Assembly: GCF_018413605.1 (NCBI RefSeq)
Contig: NZ_JAHCDN010000001.1
Span: forward strand, 1,798,001-1,862,000
Direction of reading: 5' to 3'
Source: Variovorax sp. PCZ-1
GTDB lineage: Bacteria > Pseudomonadota > Gammaproteobacteria > Burkholderiales > Burkholderiaceae_C
Length of the DNA stretch: 64,000 nucleotides
How positions within the stretch are numbered: position 1 is the first letter of the stretch; each line of letters starts with the position of its first letter. The position numbers and the translations under genes were made by a program. This document shows, piece after piece, positions 27,765 to 36,606 of this stretch. The notes beneath the pieces were generated by a model that saw nothing but the letters and a program-made list of their open reading frames with translations, had not been told where the DNA came from and made no database searches.

Positions 27765-27798
27765 GTCGTGAGCAATGGGGCGCTCTGAAAATAGAGCT

Positions 27799-28665
27799 TT
27801 AGCTTTGATCAGCTGAGCTGGATTGGTTCAATTTCTCTGCTGATTTAGAAAAAAAACCATCAAATAAAGAGAGTAATTCTGGATGTAGCTGCGCAAAACG
27901 AGTGCGCTGCACGAAATAAGCTTCTGCGGCAACGGCGAAGAATTCATCGAGCGATTCTGTGCCATAAGGGTCGAGCAAGGGCTCGGCTTGCCCCGTGATG
28001 CGACCAAATCGCTGCCAAGCATCGCTGGCTTCTTTAAAGCGCAAGTATTCGGCTTGTAAAGCAGTGAGCCAAAGACGGCGCTTATCGCGGGGCATGGGTG
28101 GGCAGCCATCGGCCTGACCGTCGCGCATATCCATCACATGGATGAATTCATGAATCACGACGTTGTAGGCTTGACTGGCGAGTTCTCCTGCGGCCTGCAC
28201 ATCGCTCCATGCGAGCATAAGTGGGCCGCCCTCCATCACTTCGCCGGTGAGTCGTTCACTACCGCTGTGGACAATGCCATCTTCATCCACCCACTCGCGC
28301 CGTGCCCTCACCTCGCCTGGATGAAGCACGATGCCAACGAAGCTGTCGTACCAGGTGAGCGCAAGATCGGGGCGATCCACTGGCGCGATATGCAAGATGG
28401 GCACACAGGCCTGCACAGCCACCATGGTGGCGTGTGCATCCGTGATCTCCAAGCCTTGCGCACCTGTGAATTCTTTGGAACCCAAAAAGAAGCTGCACAG
28501 CTCGCGCAGGCGGGCAAGCTCTAGCGCAGAGCGTTGCTCAAGAAAGGGCAAGGCGGTAAGACAGTTGCGCCAGAGCTGATCATCGATGGCATGGCGTTGA
28601 ATGGTGGCGGCTGTTCGCGCTTTGCGCCGGCGCTCCTGCCAGCTTTGCCACCAAGCGATGATCAT
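27799..28665 (-). CDS. mtfA: Zinc-dependent peptidase of the MtfA family
   Basis: 288 residues. The zinc-binding HEFIH (HExxH) lies near residue 167 within VVIHEFIHVMDM, with a downstream glutamate in DEFFAVAAEAYF as likely third ligand. KEFTGAQGLEITD and VAVQACVPIL are family motifs. In E. coli MtfA is a peptidase that binds the glucose-PTS repressor Mlc; many members lack PTS context and their target is unknown. No signal peptide; cytoplasmic. It is the last gene but one of a minus-strand run starting at the TPR gene. Confidence 0.92.
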   Translation of the reverse strand: MIIAWWQSWQERRRKARTAATIQRHAIDDQLWRNCLTALPFLEQRSALELARLRELCSFFLGSKEFTGAQGLEITDAHATMVAVQACVPILHIAPVDRPDLALTWYDSFVGIVLHPGEVRARREWVDEDGIVHSGSERLTGEVMEGGPLMLAWSDVQAAGELASQAYNVVIHEFIHVMDMRDGQADGCPPMPRDKRRLWLTALQAEYLRFKEASDAWQRFGRITGQAEPLLDPYGTESLDEFFAVAAEAYFVQRTRFAQLHPELLSLFDGFFSKSAEKLNQSSSADQS

Positions 28666-28685
28666 AGGCCTGTGAAGCTAACGCG

Positions 28686-29522
28686 CTACACCACAGGAAT
28701 GTGGTGTGTGTTCACCAGGCCATCGTCATCCAGACTCAGACGTAAGGCATAGCCGCGAGCGGGTTCGGTGCGCGAGTTGACGGCCTGCCAATCCGGGAGC
28801 ACAAAGCGCGTACCACGCCCTTGGCTAGAGCTGATGGCGTGATCTCGACCTTCATGGGTGTGACCGTGGATGAAATGCTGTGCTTGCGCGGCATCCATCC
28901 ATTGCTTGGCGAAAGCTTGATCAATATCGATCCATGGCTCGCCTGCAGTCTGCATGTCTTTCTTGCGCGCCTCGCTCGCTGCACGCATCACGCGCGCTTG
29001 CTGCATGCGCTCTTGCAGGGGCGTCGCTAGAAACTGTGTTTGCCAGTCTGAGCTTCTGACCATGCGGCGAAATTCTTGGTATTTTTCATCGGAGAGACAC
29101 AGAGCGTCGCCATGACTGAGCAAATAACGCATGCCACCAAACACCAGCACACTGGGATCAGAGAGGATTTGCATGCCGCAGGCTTTGGCCAAGCCCTGCC
29201 CCACGAGGAAATCGCGGTTGCCATGCATGAAATACAGATTGTGTTGCTGCGCACTGAAATGCAACACGCGGCTGCAGCGGTCTTCAAAATGCAGGCCTTC
29301 GTGGCGGGCGATCAAGCTTGAATCACGCGCTGAGCCTAGGCAGTCATCGCCCACCCACACTTCAAACAAATCACCGAGGATGAAGATGGCATCGGCAGGC
29401 GAATGCTCCAAATAGCTGCGCCAAGCCAAAAAATTGGCGGGCTCGGATTCTTGTAAATGGATATCCGAGATGAAATCCACGCAACGCCAGGCTGTGGGTG
29501 CGTTGATTTCATCAAAGCTCAT
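28686..29522 (-). CDS. lpxH: UDP-2,3-diacylglucosamine diphosphatase
   Basis: 278 residues, slightly longer than the E. coli enzyme. LpxH hydrolyses UDP-2,3-diacylglucosamine to lipid X and UMP at the inner membrane face, the fourth step of lipid A synthesis. Calcineurin-like motifs are all present: ISDIHLQ (D-x-H), GDLFEVWVGDD, HGNRDFLVG, LLSHGDALC and HGHTHEG, supplying the Mn ligands. It follows ppiB by 10 bases; mtfA follows 20 bases later. Confidence 0.95.
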   Translation of the reverse strand: MSFDEINAPTAWRCVDFISDIHLQESEPANFLAWRSYLEHSPADAIFILGDLFEVWVGDDCLGSARDSSLIARHEGLHFEDRCSRVLHFSAQQHNLYFMHGNRDFLVGQGLAKACGMQILSDPSVLVFGGMRYLLSHGDALCLSDEKYQEFRRMVRSSDWQTQFLATPLQERMQQARVMRAASEARKKDMQTAGEPWIDIDQAFAKQWMDAAQAQHFIHGHTHEGRDHAISSSQGRGTRFVLPDWQAVNSRTEPARGYALRLSLDDDGLVNTHHIPVV

Positions 29523-29532
29523 GGCTGGCTGC

Positions 29533-30039
29533 TTAAAGGATCACAGCCTTTGTGATCACAACATCTTGAGCTGGCACGTCATCGTGGTAGCCCTTGCGTG
29601 TGGTGGCCACTTTGCCCAGCTTATCCACCACGTCTGTACCAGAGACCACCTTGCCAAAAACGGCATAACCCCAGCCTTGAATGCTGGGCGCAGTGTGGTT
29701 TAAAAAGCCGTTGTCTGCGGTGTTGATGAAAAACTGCGCGCTGGCCGAGTGCGGATCTTGGGTGCGTGCCATCGCCAGGGTGTACTTGTTGTTTTTGAGA
29801 CCGTTGTTGGCTTCGTTGTTGATCGGTGCATCCGTCGGCTTTTGTGTCATGCCAACTTCAAAGCCACCGCCTTGGATCATGAAACCATCGATGATGCGAT
29901 GGAAAATCGTGCCATCGTAATGGCCTTTTTTCACGTAAGCGAGGAAGTTTTCTGCGCTCTTGGGGGCTTTATCGGCATCAAGCTCGATGGTGATGTTGCC
30001 GTGACCGGCGATCTGCAGTTCGACTTGGGGGTTAGCCAT
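29533..30039 (-). CDS. ppiB: Peptidyl-prolyl cis-trans isomerase, cytoplasmic cyclophilin
   Basis: 168 residues, a bare cyclophilin domain with no signal peptide. Active-site residues appear in [13 protein letters not shown] (R and F of the catalytic pocket), [17 protein letters not shown] and WGYAVFGKV. It catalyses isomerisation of X-Pro bonds in the cytoplasm. It lies 30 bases downstream of the secreted cyclophilin; the pair apparently arose by duplication. Confidence 0.96.
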   Translation of the reverse strand: MANPQVELQIAGHGNITIELDADKAPKSAENFLAYVKKGHYDGTIFHRIIDGFMIQGGGFEVGMTQKPTDAPINNEANNGLKNNKYTLAMARTQDPHSASAQFFINTADNGFLNHTAPSIQGWGYAVFGKVVSGTDVVDKLGKVATTRKGYHDDVPAQDVVITKAVIL

Positions 30040-30069
30040 GGTGTATTCCTTGAAGTGAATTGAAGTAAA

Positions 30070-30774
30070 TTATTTGAGCAAGGTGGCGCTGTTGATCGTC
30101 ACGATGGTTTTGGGTGCGTCTGTCGGGAAAGGGCCACCAGGGCCAGTGGGCGTGGCTTTGATTTTGTCCACCACATCCATACCTTCAACGACTTTGCCGA
30201 ACACGGTGTAACCCCAGAGCTGGGCAGCGCCCAGCAAATTCGCGCGAGGCACGTTTTCATAGGTGCGGCCTTGGTATTCGAATTTTTTGACTGGATCGCC
30301 TTCGGGAATCGGTGTTGGATCCAAGAAAGCGTTATCGACAGTGTTGATGAAGAACTGCGCGCTGGCCGACTGCGGATCATTCGTGCGCGCCATGGCAAGC
30401 GTGCCACGCGTGTTTTTCAAGCCTTTGGCAAGAGCTTCGCGGCCTTCATGGGGCACAGGTGGGCGGCTTTTCTTTTCTACATAGCTGGGCTGGAAGCCAC
30501 CGCCTTGGATCATGAAGGTGGGGATCACGCGGTGAAAGATCGTGCCGTCGTAGTGTTTGTCTTTCACGTATTGGAGAAAGTTTTCCACTGTTTTGGGGGC
30601 TTTATCGGGATACACCTCAATCACGATATCGCCCATGCTGGTGGCGAGCTTGACTTTGGGCGCTACAGCAGATGTTTGTGCTGAGGCAGCAGGCGCTACC
30701 AAAAGAATAGCGCTCAGCGCAATAGATGTGCCGGCCAACTGGCTAAATGTGCGGCGAAATGCATTAAAAATCAT
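30070..30774 (-). CDS. ppiA: Peptidyl-prolyl cis-trans isomerase, periplasmic cyclophilin
   Basis: 234 residues. Residues 1-32 form a Sec signal peptide with cleavage after PAASA, so the enzyme acts in the periplasm. The cyclophilin domain carries [31 protein letters not shown] and WGYTVFGKV; an extra loop (YVEKKSRPPVPHEGREALAKG) sits after the GGGF element, as in related betaproteobacteria. The start overlaps the stop of the L,D-transpeptidase gene (ATGA). The hydrophobic core of the signal peptide, residues 13-27 (AGTSIALSAILLVA), is encoded by a sequence matching the dispersed repeat at 22 of 26 positions. Confidence 0.95.
   Translation of the reverse strand: MIFNAFRRTFSQLAGTSIALSAILLVAPAASAQTSAVAPKVKLATSMGDIVIEVYPDKAPKTVENFLQYVKDKHYDGTIFHRVIPTFMIQGGGFQPSYVEKKSRPPVPHEGREALAKGLKNTRGTLAMARTNDPQSASAQFFINTVDNAFLDPTPIPEGDPVKKFEYQGRTYENVPRANLLGAAQLWGYTVFGKVVEGMDVVDKIKATPTGPGGPFPTDAPKTIVTINSATLLK
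30694..30736 (-). repeat. Repeat-core sequence in the ppiA signal peptide
   Basis: On the minus strand: GGCCGGCACA (8 of 10), TGCGC (5 of 5), GCTAT (5 of 5), GTAGCG (4 of 6), with exact 5-5-7 spacing; 22 of 26. Codon phase equals that of the copies in chrA and the receptor gene. Confidence 0.5.
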
Positions 30775-32129
30775 CCAATGATTCCTTCAAAAAAGATTTT
30801 CCATTGATTGCTGGTGGCTGCAGAGCGAAGCCAGTACTGCCGTTTGGTCGGGCCAGAGACTGCGCCCGTCGGTACTTCAGAGAACGTGATCACCATAGTA
30901 GCACTACTGGGGCTCTCTGCCCAATGCAAGACGGAGACATCTTTTAATTCGCTGCTGCGCTTTTTGGCAATTTCACTGCTTATCACGCCCCGCCATTCAG
31001 CCAACTTCTTGCCATAGCTGTCAAAGTCTGGGCTGTAATGCACCATGGCAGCGTCTAAGCCGCCGGCTGCTTTGGCGCTACGCCAGCTAGAGAATGCACG
31101 ATCAAAGGCTGCTGTATCTGCGTTGGTCTGCGCGGGGTTGACCCATTCGAGCTTGGGCAGGATGACAACGGGTGTGGTGCGGATTTCCACACGTTTCAAA
31201 ATGTCTTGCAGATCTGGATTAGAGACGGCGACACAGCCATCGGTGGCTTTCGGGGCGCGGGCAAATTGCGCCTGCGGCACGCCATGCAACCAAATGCCGC
31301 TGCCGGTTTTGCCACGGCGAATATCGTAAGGGTTGGGGTAATTGATCGGCAATGCGCCAGCGCCATACAAATCTTTGAGCGAATTAGGATCCAGCGTGTT
31401 GGTGACGAAATAAATACCCAGTGGCGTTTTGAGATCGCCCTCGACATTTTTCTCAATGCCCATCTTGCCTACAGAGGCATAGTAATCGGCGACCAAACGC
31501 AAGCCCTGCGCCGTGTTCTCAAAGAGATACAAGCGAGCACGGCTGGCATCTACTGCGATGGCGTGTTTGTTGCGGGCAGACAAGCGCACGAAATTCGAAG
31601 GCAGCATCCCGGCGGCGGGTTTCTCACGAAGCGCACGAATGCGCAGGAGCGACTCTTCACGCAAATCAGTGAGCACGCCGGGCGCTGCGCGCACAGTGGC
31701 TTCGGGTACATCACCCAAAGCGCGCACGGGCTGCGTTTGCGCGGCTAGCAAATCGCCGTGCACGAGCTGCGCCAATGCGAAATTGGGATGATCGAGTACC
31801 AGTTTATCGGCCAGCTTGAGAGCCTCGCGGGTTTTGCTTTGGCCGATCAGCTGGTAAATCTGTATCAGGCGCGCTTCTGCCTGCAGGCCGTTAGGCGCTG
31901 GGGCTTTTGTTTTGCCTGCGCGCACGAGGGTGGGCGCGGCGGCGGCGCTGGCGAGGGCAACTGTTGCGACCGCACGCTTTTTTTGCTTCTTTTGCTTTGC
32001 TTGAGCTGGCGAACTGAAGACGATCAAGCACACAACAGCCAATGCGGCAAGCAGACACCGCTGCCAGCAAAGATCAGGCAGCATGGTCTTTAGAGTCAAA
32101 CGGGGCAAGTAACGAGGTAACAAAGACAC
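30771..32129 (-). CDS. L,D-transpeptidase (YkuD domain) with C-terminal NTF2-like domain
   Basis: 452 residues. A basic N-terminus and hydrophobic segment ending SSPAQA form a signal peptide (a later ATG at 32084 is an alternative start). Residues about 50-160 are helical and TPR-like. The YkuD catalytic domain (about 185-320) ends in IWLHGVP and ATDGCVAVS, the H-x(n)-[ST]-x-G-C active site. These enzymes make 3-3 peptidoglycan crosslinks or attach proteins to peptidoglycan in the periplasm. The last 105 residues look like an NTF2/SnoaL-type fold (YSPDFDSYGKKLAEWRG...), shared with the next gene upstream. Operon partner of ppiA. Confidence 0.88.
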   Translation of the reverse strand: MSLLPRYLPRLTLKTMLPDLCWQRCLLAALAVVCLIVFSSPAQAKQKKQKKRAVATVALASAAAAPTLVRAGKTKAPAPNGLQAEARLIQIYQLIGQSKTREALKLADKLVLDHPNFALAQLVHGDLLAAQTQPVRALGDVPEATVRAAPGVLTDLREESLLRIRALREKPAAGMLPSNFVRLSARNKHAIAVDASRARLYLFENTAQGLRLVADYYASVGKMGIEKNVEGDLKTPLGIYFVTNTLDPNSLKDLYGAGALPINYPNPYDIRRGKTGSGIWLHGVPQAQFARAPKATDGCVAVSNPDLQDILKRVEIRTTPVVILPKLEWVNPAQTNADTAAFDRAFSSWRSAKAAGGLDAAMVHYSPDFDSYGKKLAEWRGVISSEIAKKRSSELKDVSVLHWAESPSSATMVITFSEVPTGAVSGPTKRQYWLRSAATSNQWKIFFEGIIG

Positions 32130-32240
32130 AAAAATACATGCTCTGCCGCATCGTATCGGCAGGGGTGATAAAAATTCAGAGCTGATGTGCCATCAGATCA
32201 GGATGAGTTGGGGATTGGTTAAAGCAAGAGCCCCAGGCGA

Positions 32241-33281
32241 TCAACCGCCCGTAGCTTCGCGCACGATGACCCAGCGATTATCAGCGCGTACGAGATCCAG
32301 TGTTTTGCGGCTGTTCACAGACAAGCTATCGGCATCGTAGTCTTGTTTGAAGCGGGCTTGGGCTTTGTTGCCCGTGATCTTGATATCCAAGTTGCTCACC
32401 TGAACGCTGATCTTGTTTTTGCCCATGATGCGCTTTCTGCGCTCCTCTTCCCAGCTCTTGCGGCCGCCGGGCGCATCAAACTCTTTGCCATATGCGCCCA
32501 GATAAGAGGCCATGTCTTTGCGGCTCCATGCGCTGGCCCAAGCTTGCACTGCTGCGCGGACTTCATCTTCATTGCCGGCTGCAGCGGGGGCAGCAGGTGC
32601 GGCCGCGGCCACTGGAGGCTTAGCGGCAGAAGCCGCAGGCGCAGGCGCAGGCGCTGGTGTAGGCGCGGTTGCAGGTGTAGGCGCAGCGGCAACCACGGCT
32701 GGCTTGGCCGGTGCGGCCGCCGATGGTGCAGCAGCAGCTGCGGCTGGACGCGTGCGAATATTGGGAGCAAACAAATCGCGGATCAGGCCAAGTTTGGGCT
32801 GAATGCCGGAGTTGCTGCCATCAAGCTGCAGCGCTTTGCTGTAAGCTTGACTGGCAAGTTTTGCATAAACGTCACCCAGATTTTCATGTGCGGTGGCGTA
32901 GCTTGGATTCGTGCGGATGGCCATTTCTAGTGCGGCACGGGCTTTGTCAAATTGGCCTTGGCCGGCGTGCAGGACAGCCAAATTATTGTAGGGCTCGGGC
33001 AGCTCGGGATAATCTTCAATCAGCTTGGTGAAGGTCGTGATCGCGTCTTGTGGCTTGCCCTGCTCTGTCAAGATCACGCCTTTGAGGAAGCGCATCTGAG
33101 GATCTTTGGGCTTGCCGGCGAGGAACTGATCGGCTTTGGCTGTCGCTTCAGCAAACTGGCCAGCGCGCATCAGGCGATTGACCTCGGCGTAATCGGCAAA
33201 AGCCAAGCTGCTGAAAAGCACGCCTGCAGACAACAGGGCAGCACTGATCAACTTTGGAGCGAAACGGGTAAGCAAACGCAT
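32241..33281 (-). CDS. Periplasmic TPR protein with C-terminal NTF2-like domain
   Basis: 346 residues. Signal peptide MRLLTRFAPKLISAALLSAG...LAFA. Three to four TPR units (about 30-165) include LKGVILTEQGKPQDAITTF, PYNNLAVLHAGQGQFDKA and AHENLGDVYAKLASQAY. A linker of some 60 residues is almost pure Ala/Pro/Val/Thr, and an NTF2-like domain (about 238-346; VQAWASAWSRKDMASYLGAYG) closes the protein. It probably partners the L,D-transpeptidase encoded 111 bases downstream, which ends in the same domain type (inference). It is divergent from cysS across 141 bp. Confidence 0.85.
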   Translation of the reverse strand: MRLLTRFAPKLISAALLSAGVLFSSLAFADYAEVNRLMRAGQFAEATAKADQFLAGKPKDPQMRFLKGVILTEQGKPQDAITTFTKLIEDYPELPEPYNNLAVLHAGQGQFDKARAALEMAIRTNPSYATAHENLGDVYAKLASQAYSKALQLDGSNSGIQPKLGLIRDLFAPNIRTRPAAAAAAPSAAAPAKPAVVAAAPTPATAPTPAPAPAPAASAAKPPVAAAAPAAPAAAGNEDEVRAAVQAWASAWSRKDMASYLGAYGKEFDAPGGRKSWEEERRKRIMGKNKISVQVSNLDIKITGNKAQARFKQDYDADSLSVNSRKTLDLVRADNRWVIVREATGG

Positions 33282-33422
33282 AAAACCTCTCTTTGGGCAA
33301 GCACAGACGGCCTGTATTTTGGCCAGCTATATACTGCGACAATTGTAGCGGCTGGATAGTTCAGTTTTTCGAGTTTTGATCTTGCGCGCATTGCAGCGCC
33401 CGAGCACCACATACAACACACT

Positions 33423-34835
33423 ATGGCTTTGAAGATTTACAACACGCTCTCGCGCAGCGTGGAGACTTTTGTTCCCCTTGAAGCAGGCCGTGCGCGTATG
33501 TACGTATGCGGCATCACCGTGTACGACCTCTGCCATATCGGCCATGCCCGCTCCGCCATGGCTTTTGATGTGATTCAGCGCTGGCTGCGTGCGAGCGGCT
33601 ACGCCCTCACCTACGTCAAAAATATCACGGATATTGACGACAAAATCATTGCCCGCGCCGTGAAAAACGGCGAAACGATTGGCGCGCTCACCAGCCGCAT
33701 GATCGCCGAGATGTATGTAGATTTCGACGCGCTGGGCGTGCAGCGGCCAGACCATGACCCGCGCGCCACGGATTACGTGCCGCAAATGCTCTCCATCGTG
33801 GAGCAACTCGAAGAGAATGGCCTCGCCTACCGCACGCCGAGCGGTGATGTGAACTACGCCGTACGCAAATTTTCAGGTTACGGCAAATTGAGCGGTAAAT
33901 CGCTGGACGAGCTTCACGCAGGCGAGCGCGTGGCCGTGCTCGATGGCAAGGAAGACCCTTTGGATTTCGTGCTCTGGAAATCCGCCAAAACCGAGGAACC
34001 GCCTGAGGCCAAGTGGGAAAGCAGCTATGGCGCAGGTCGCCCCGGCTGGCACATCGAATGCTCGGCCATGAGCTGCGCTCTGCTCGGCGAAAGCTTTGAT
34101 ATTCACGGCGGCGGCGCGGATTTGCAGTTCCCTCACCACGAAAACGAAATCGCACAGAGCGAAGGTGCTTACCAAAAGCCGATGGCCAAATACTGGATTC
34201 ACAACGGCTTTGTGAACATCGACAACGAGAAAATGTCCAAATCTTTGGGCAATTTCTTCACGATTCGCGACGTATTAAAGAAATTTGATGCTGAGACCAT
34301 CCGCTTCTTTTTGGTGCGCGGCCATTACCGCAGTGGCTTGAACTACTCAGATGTGCATTTGGATGATGCGAGAAACTCTCTCAAACGCTTGTACACCGCT
34401 CTCGATTTAGCAGCGCCTCACGCTGCTTCTGTGGCTTCGCCTCATGCAGACTCCGCGCCGGCGCTCATTGATTTTGGCAATGAATATGCCGCGAGATTCA
34501 AAGCCGCGATGGACAATGACTTTGCCACACCGGAAGCGGTGGCGGTATTGTTTGATTTGGCTGCGGAGGTGAACCGTACCAAATCACCAGAATTAGCCAC
34601 CCTGCTCAAACAGCTGGGCGGTTTGCTTGGCATTTTGCAAGGCTCGCCACAAGCCTTTTTGCAATCTGGCGCTGCTTTGGATGATGCCGCCATTCAAACA
34701 AAAATCGCTGAGCGTGCAGCCGCCAAAGCCGCGAAAAATTTTGCTTTGGCCGATCAAATTCGCAAAGATTTGGCCGCTCAAGGCATTGAGCTCAAAGACA
34801 GCCCGCAAGGCACGACTTGGTCTTCAGCGTCATGA
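33423..34835 (+). CDS. cysS: Cysteinyl-tRNA synthetase
   Basis: 470 residues, full-length class I synthetase that charges tRNA-Cys in the cytoplasm. The zinc ligand Cys29 precedes the HIGH motif at 38-41; [11 protein letters not shown] near 61, [26 protein letters not shown] with further zinc and substrate residues, and KMSKS at about 270 are all present. The C-terminal DALR-type anticodon region follows. A dispersed repeat begins some 13 bases after the stop and leads into the DNA glycosylase gene. Confidence 0.97.
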   Translation: MALKIYNTLSRSVETFVPLEAGRARMYVCGITVYDLCHIGHARSAMAFDVIQRWLRASGYALTYVKNITDIDDKIIARAVKNGETIGALTSRMIAEMYVDFDALGVQRPDHDPRATDYVPQMLSIVEQLEENGLAYRTPSGDVNYAVRKFSGYGKLSGKSLDELHAGERVAVLDGKEDPLDFVLWKSAKTEEPPEAKWESSYGAGRPGWHIECSAMSCALLGESFDIHGGGADLQFPHHENEIAQSEGAYQKPMAKYWIHNGFVNIDNEKMSKSLGNFFTIRDVLKKFDAETIRFFLVRGHYRSGLNYSDVHLDDARNSLKRLYTALDLAAPHAASVASPHADSAPALIDFGNEYAARFKAAMDNDFATPEAVAVLFDLAAEVNRTKSPELATLLKQLGGLLGILQGSPQAFLQSGAALDDAAIQTKIAERAAAKAAKNFALADQIRKDLAAQGIELKDSPQGTTWSSAS

Positions 34836-34847
34836 CTCGCAGCAGCG

Positions 34848-34916
34848 GATTTTTAAGCGATTTTGGCTTTTCGCCGGCATGGAATGTGCGCGAAGTGCTA
34901 TGAAAAAAGTAGCAAT
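34848..34916 (+). repeat. Dispersed palindromic repeat, copy at the 5' end of the DNA glycosylase gene
   Basis: Core at 34872-34914 matches 24 of 26 fixed positions (CGCCGGCATG, TGCGC, GCTAT, GTAGCA). The left arm is GGATTTTTAAGCGATTTTGGC. The ATG at 34900-34902 straddles the GCTAT block, so the element supplies the start codon and first four or five codons of the glycosylase. Confidence 0.9.
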
Positions 34917-35544
34917 TGAAGTCACCACGCCCGCCTACTGGCAAGAGGCCTGTGCTCACCTGATGAAGAAAGATCGGGTCATGCGCAAGCTGATTCCGCA
35001 GTTTGGTGATGCCTGCTTGCAAAGCCGAGGTGATCCTTTTGTGACGCTCGCTCGCTCGGTGGTGGGCCAGCAAATCAGCGTGGCTGCAGCGCAAACGATT
35101 TGGGATCGTTTCGTCAAAATTGGCAAAGGCAAGCTGCAGCCGTCCAAGGTTTTGAAGATGAAGGTAGACGACATGCGCGCCTGCGGTCTGTCTGCCCGAA
35201 AGATTGAGTATTTGGTCGATCTGGCACTGCATTTTGACAGCGGCGCGCTGCATGTGAAGCTTTGGGAAGGTATGGATGATGAAGCCATCATCGCCGAGCT
35301 GGTGGCGATTCGCGGCATTGGCCGCTGGACGGCCGAGATGTTTCTCATCTTCCACTTGCTGCGCCCCAATGTGCTCCCGCTGGATGACATCGGCATGCTG
35401 CGCGGTATCAGCGAAAACTATTTCTCGGGAGAATCCGTGAGCCGCAGCGAGGCGAAAGAAGTGGCCGCTGGCTGGGCGCCGTATCGCAGCGTCGCCGTGT
35501 GGTATCTCTGGCGCTCGCTGGATCCCTTGCCTGTGGCGTATTGA
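34900..35544 (+). CDS. DNA-3-methyladenine glycosylase / HhH-GPD DNA repair protein
   Basis: About 214 residues from ATG 34900; an in-frame ATG at 34880 would add seven codons. The HhH-GPD fold is shown by LARSVVGQQISVAAAQTIW (near 47), the helix-hairpin-helix ELVAIRGIGRWTAEMFLIF (near 131) and the catalytic aspartate in LPLDDIGM. These enzymes excise alkylated purines. No good Shine-Dalgarno sequence precedes the start because a dispersed repeat occupies that position; the GGAATG at 34881 is part of the repeat. In many betaproteobacteria accA follows this gene after cysS; here a MAPEG gene lies there instead. Confidence 0.9.
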   Translation: MKKVAIEVTTPAYWQEACAHLMKKDRVMRKLIPQFGDACLQSRGDPFVTLARSVVGQQISVAAAQTIWDRFVKIGKGKLQPSKVLKMKVDDMRACGLSARKIEYLVDLALHFDSGALHVKLWEGMDDEAIIAELVAIRGIGRWTAEMFLIFHLLRPNVLPLDDIGMLRGISENYFSGESVSRSEAKEVAAGWAPYRSVAVWYLWRSLDPLPVAY

Positions 35545-35611
35545 TTTTTAAGCCTTTTTGGCCTATTGCCCTCATACAGATTGCGCTGGCAGCTATTGAA
35601 TTAATAGCAAT
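35545..35611 (+). repeat. Dispersed palindromic repeat, copy between glycosylase and MAPEG genes
   Basis: Core at 35567-35609: TGCCCTCATA (7 of 10), TGCGC, GCTAT, ATAGCA; 23 of 26. It contains the cleanest 3' hairpin, GCTATT-GAATT-AATAGC, and the left arm TTTTTAAGCCTTTTTGGCC. It fills the 69-bp gap between the two convergent stop codons almost exactly and might act as a two-way terminator. Confidence 0.92.
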
Positions 35612-35613
35612 AC

Positions 35614-36003
35614 TCAGCGGAAAAACAACACAAGCGCACACACAGCTTCAATGCTGATCACGCCCAGCGTGAGCACCATGCCGCCGCGTCGGCTCCATGC
35701 TGCGTTGTTTGTTAGCAAGCTTTGCGCATGCAGAATGCGCCCTAAAAGTAGCGCGATACCGAAGCCAATGAGCCAAGCATTGCTCAAACCGCTGATCTCA
35801 AGCAAAGCCATCAGGAGCAAGGCCATGGGCGCTGTCTCTGAGAAATTGCCATGAGCTCGGATGCGGCGCATGAGTTGATCATCTCCGCCATCCAGAAACG
35901 CGATGTTAGTTTGCGCGCGGCGCAGAATCACCAGCGCTGTGAGTGCGCATTGGAGCAAGGCGCAGCAGCCCGCAAACAGAAGGGTGAGGTTTACAGAAGA
36001 CAT
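35614..36003 (-). CDS. MAPEG-family membrane protein
   Basis: 129 residues, four hydrophobic helices. RRIRAHGNFSETAPMALLLMALLE near residue 45 is the MAPEG signature (R-x-x-x-N-x-x-E). Eukaryotic members are glutathione transferases and eicosanoid enzymes; bacterial ones are mostly uncharacterised inner-membrane proteins. No partner gene is evident. Confidence 0.88.
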   Translation of the reverse strand: MSSVNLTLLFAGCCALLQCALTALVILRRAQTNIAFLDGGDDQLMRRIRAHGNFSETAPMALLLMALLEISGLSNAWLIGFGIALLLGRILHAQSLLTNNAAWSRRGGMVLTLGVISIEAVCALVLFFR

Positions 36004-36080
36004 GGGCGCACCTCGGTTTGGCTCAAGAGCAAAGAAGAGTCATGAAACAGCCGAAGATACGCCGCTTTGGATACCGTCAT

Positions 36081-36554
36081 TTAAGCTTTCTCAGCTGCTT
36101 TTTTCAAGCCTGCCAATGCAGCAGGCAAAGTTTTTTTCATGCCAGAGCCAATCAAGCGGCTCCAGATCGGCGCGAGCAAACCTGAGAAGGTGGTGCGATG
36201 CGTGGCCACAGTGCTGTTGCCTTGGCTTTGCAATTCGTAATCGAAATGCATCATGCCCAGCGGCAGCTTGCACTCCATACGAACGCTTTTACCTTGAATC
36301 ACTTCAACGAATTTCAGCTCGGATTTGGGGCCGCTGTGAGGCTTGACCTCGCCCACTGCGCCGGAGACGAAAGCACCATTCAAGCTGGAGGCCTTCAGAT
36401 CTGGATCCCAGCTGGGCCAGCCGCCCACATTGGCGTACAGCGCGAAAACGGTAGCGATAGGGGCGTTGATCGTGGTGCTGGATTCGAATTGCATGGCTTT
36501 GTTGCTTTCTTTGGTTGTGGTGGATGTTGTTGGGTTGATGGCTGCGGAATTCAT
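36081..36554 (-). CDS. SRPBCC-family protein (polyketide cyclase/dehydrase type)
   Basis: 157 residues, or 137 from the internal ATG at 36494. FESSTTINAPIATVFALYANVGGWPSWDPDL is the classic opening of a START/SRPBCC fold, which forms a hydrophobic ligand pocket; PLGMMHFDYELQ and THRTTFSGLLAPIWSRLI continue it. No catalytic residues can be named. Together with the next gene it may be a small two-gene unit, as the spacing is 52 bases and the strand is the same. Confidence 0.82.
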   Translation of the reverse strand: MNSAAINPTTSTTTKESNKAMQFESSTTINAPIATVFALYANVGGWPSWDPDLKASSLNGAFVSGAVGEVKPHSGPKSELKFVEVIQGKSVRMECKLPLGMMHFDYELQSQGNSTVATHRTTFSGLLAPIWSRLIGSGMKKTLPAALAGLKKAAEKA

Positions 36555-36606
36555 GGTGAGTGTCTCGGTTCAGGTTAAAAAGATCAAGCTTTTGATAAAA
36601 CTGTGA

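Noticed and set aside
33301-33360. TTTTGGCCAGCTATATACTGCG before cysS as a rearranged repeat copy
   Set aside because: Blocks are in a different order and spacing; more likely promoter sequence.
34627-34899. Upstream extension of the DNA glycosylase frame into cysS
   Set aside because: It would overlap cysS by about 210 bases in another frame; known glycosylases start near the chosen ATG.
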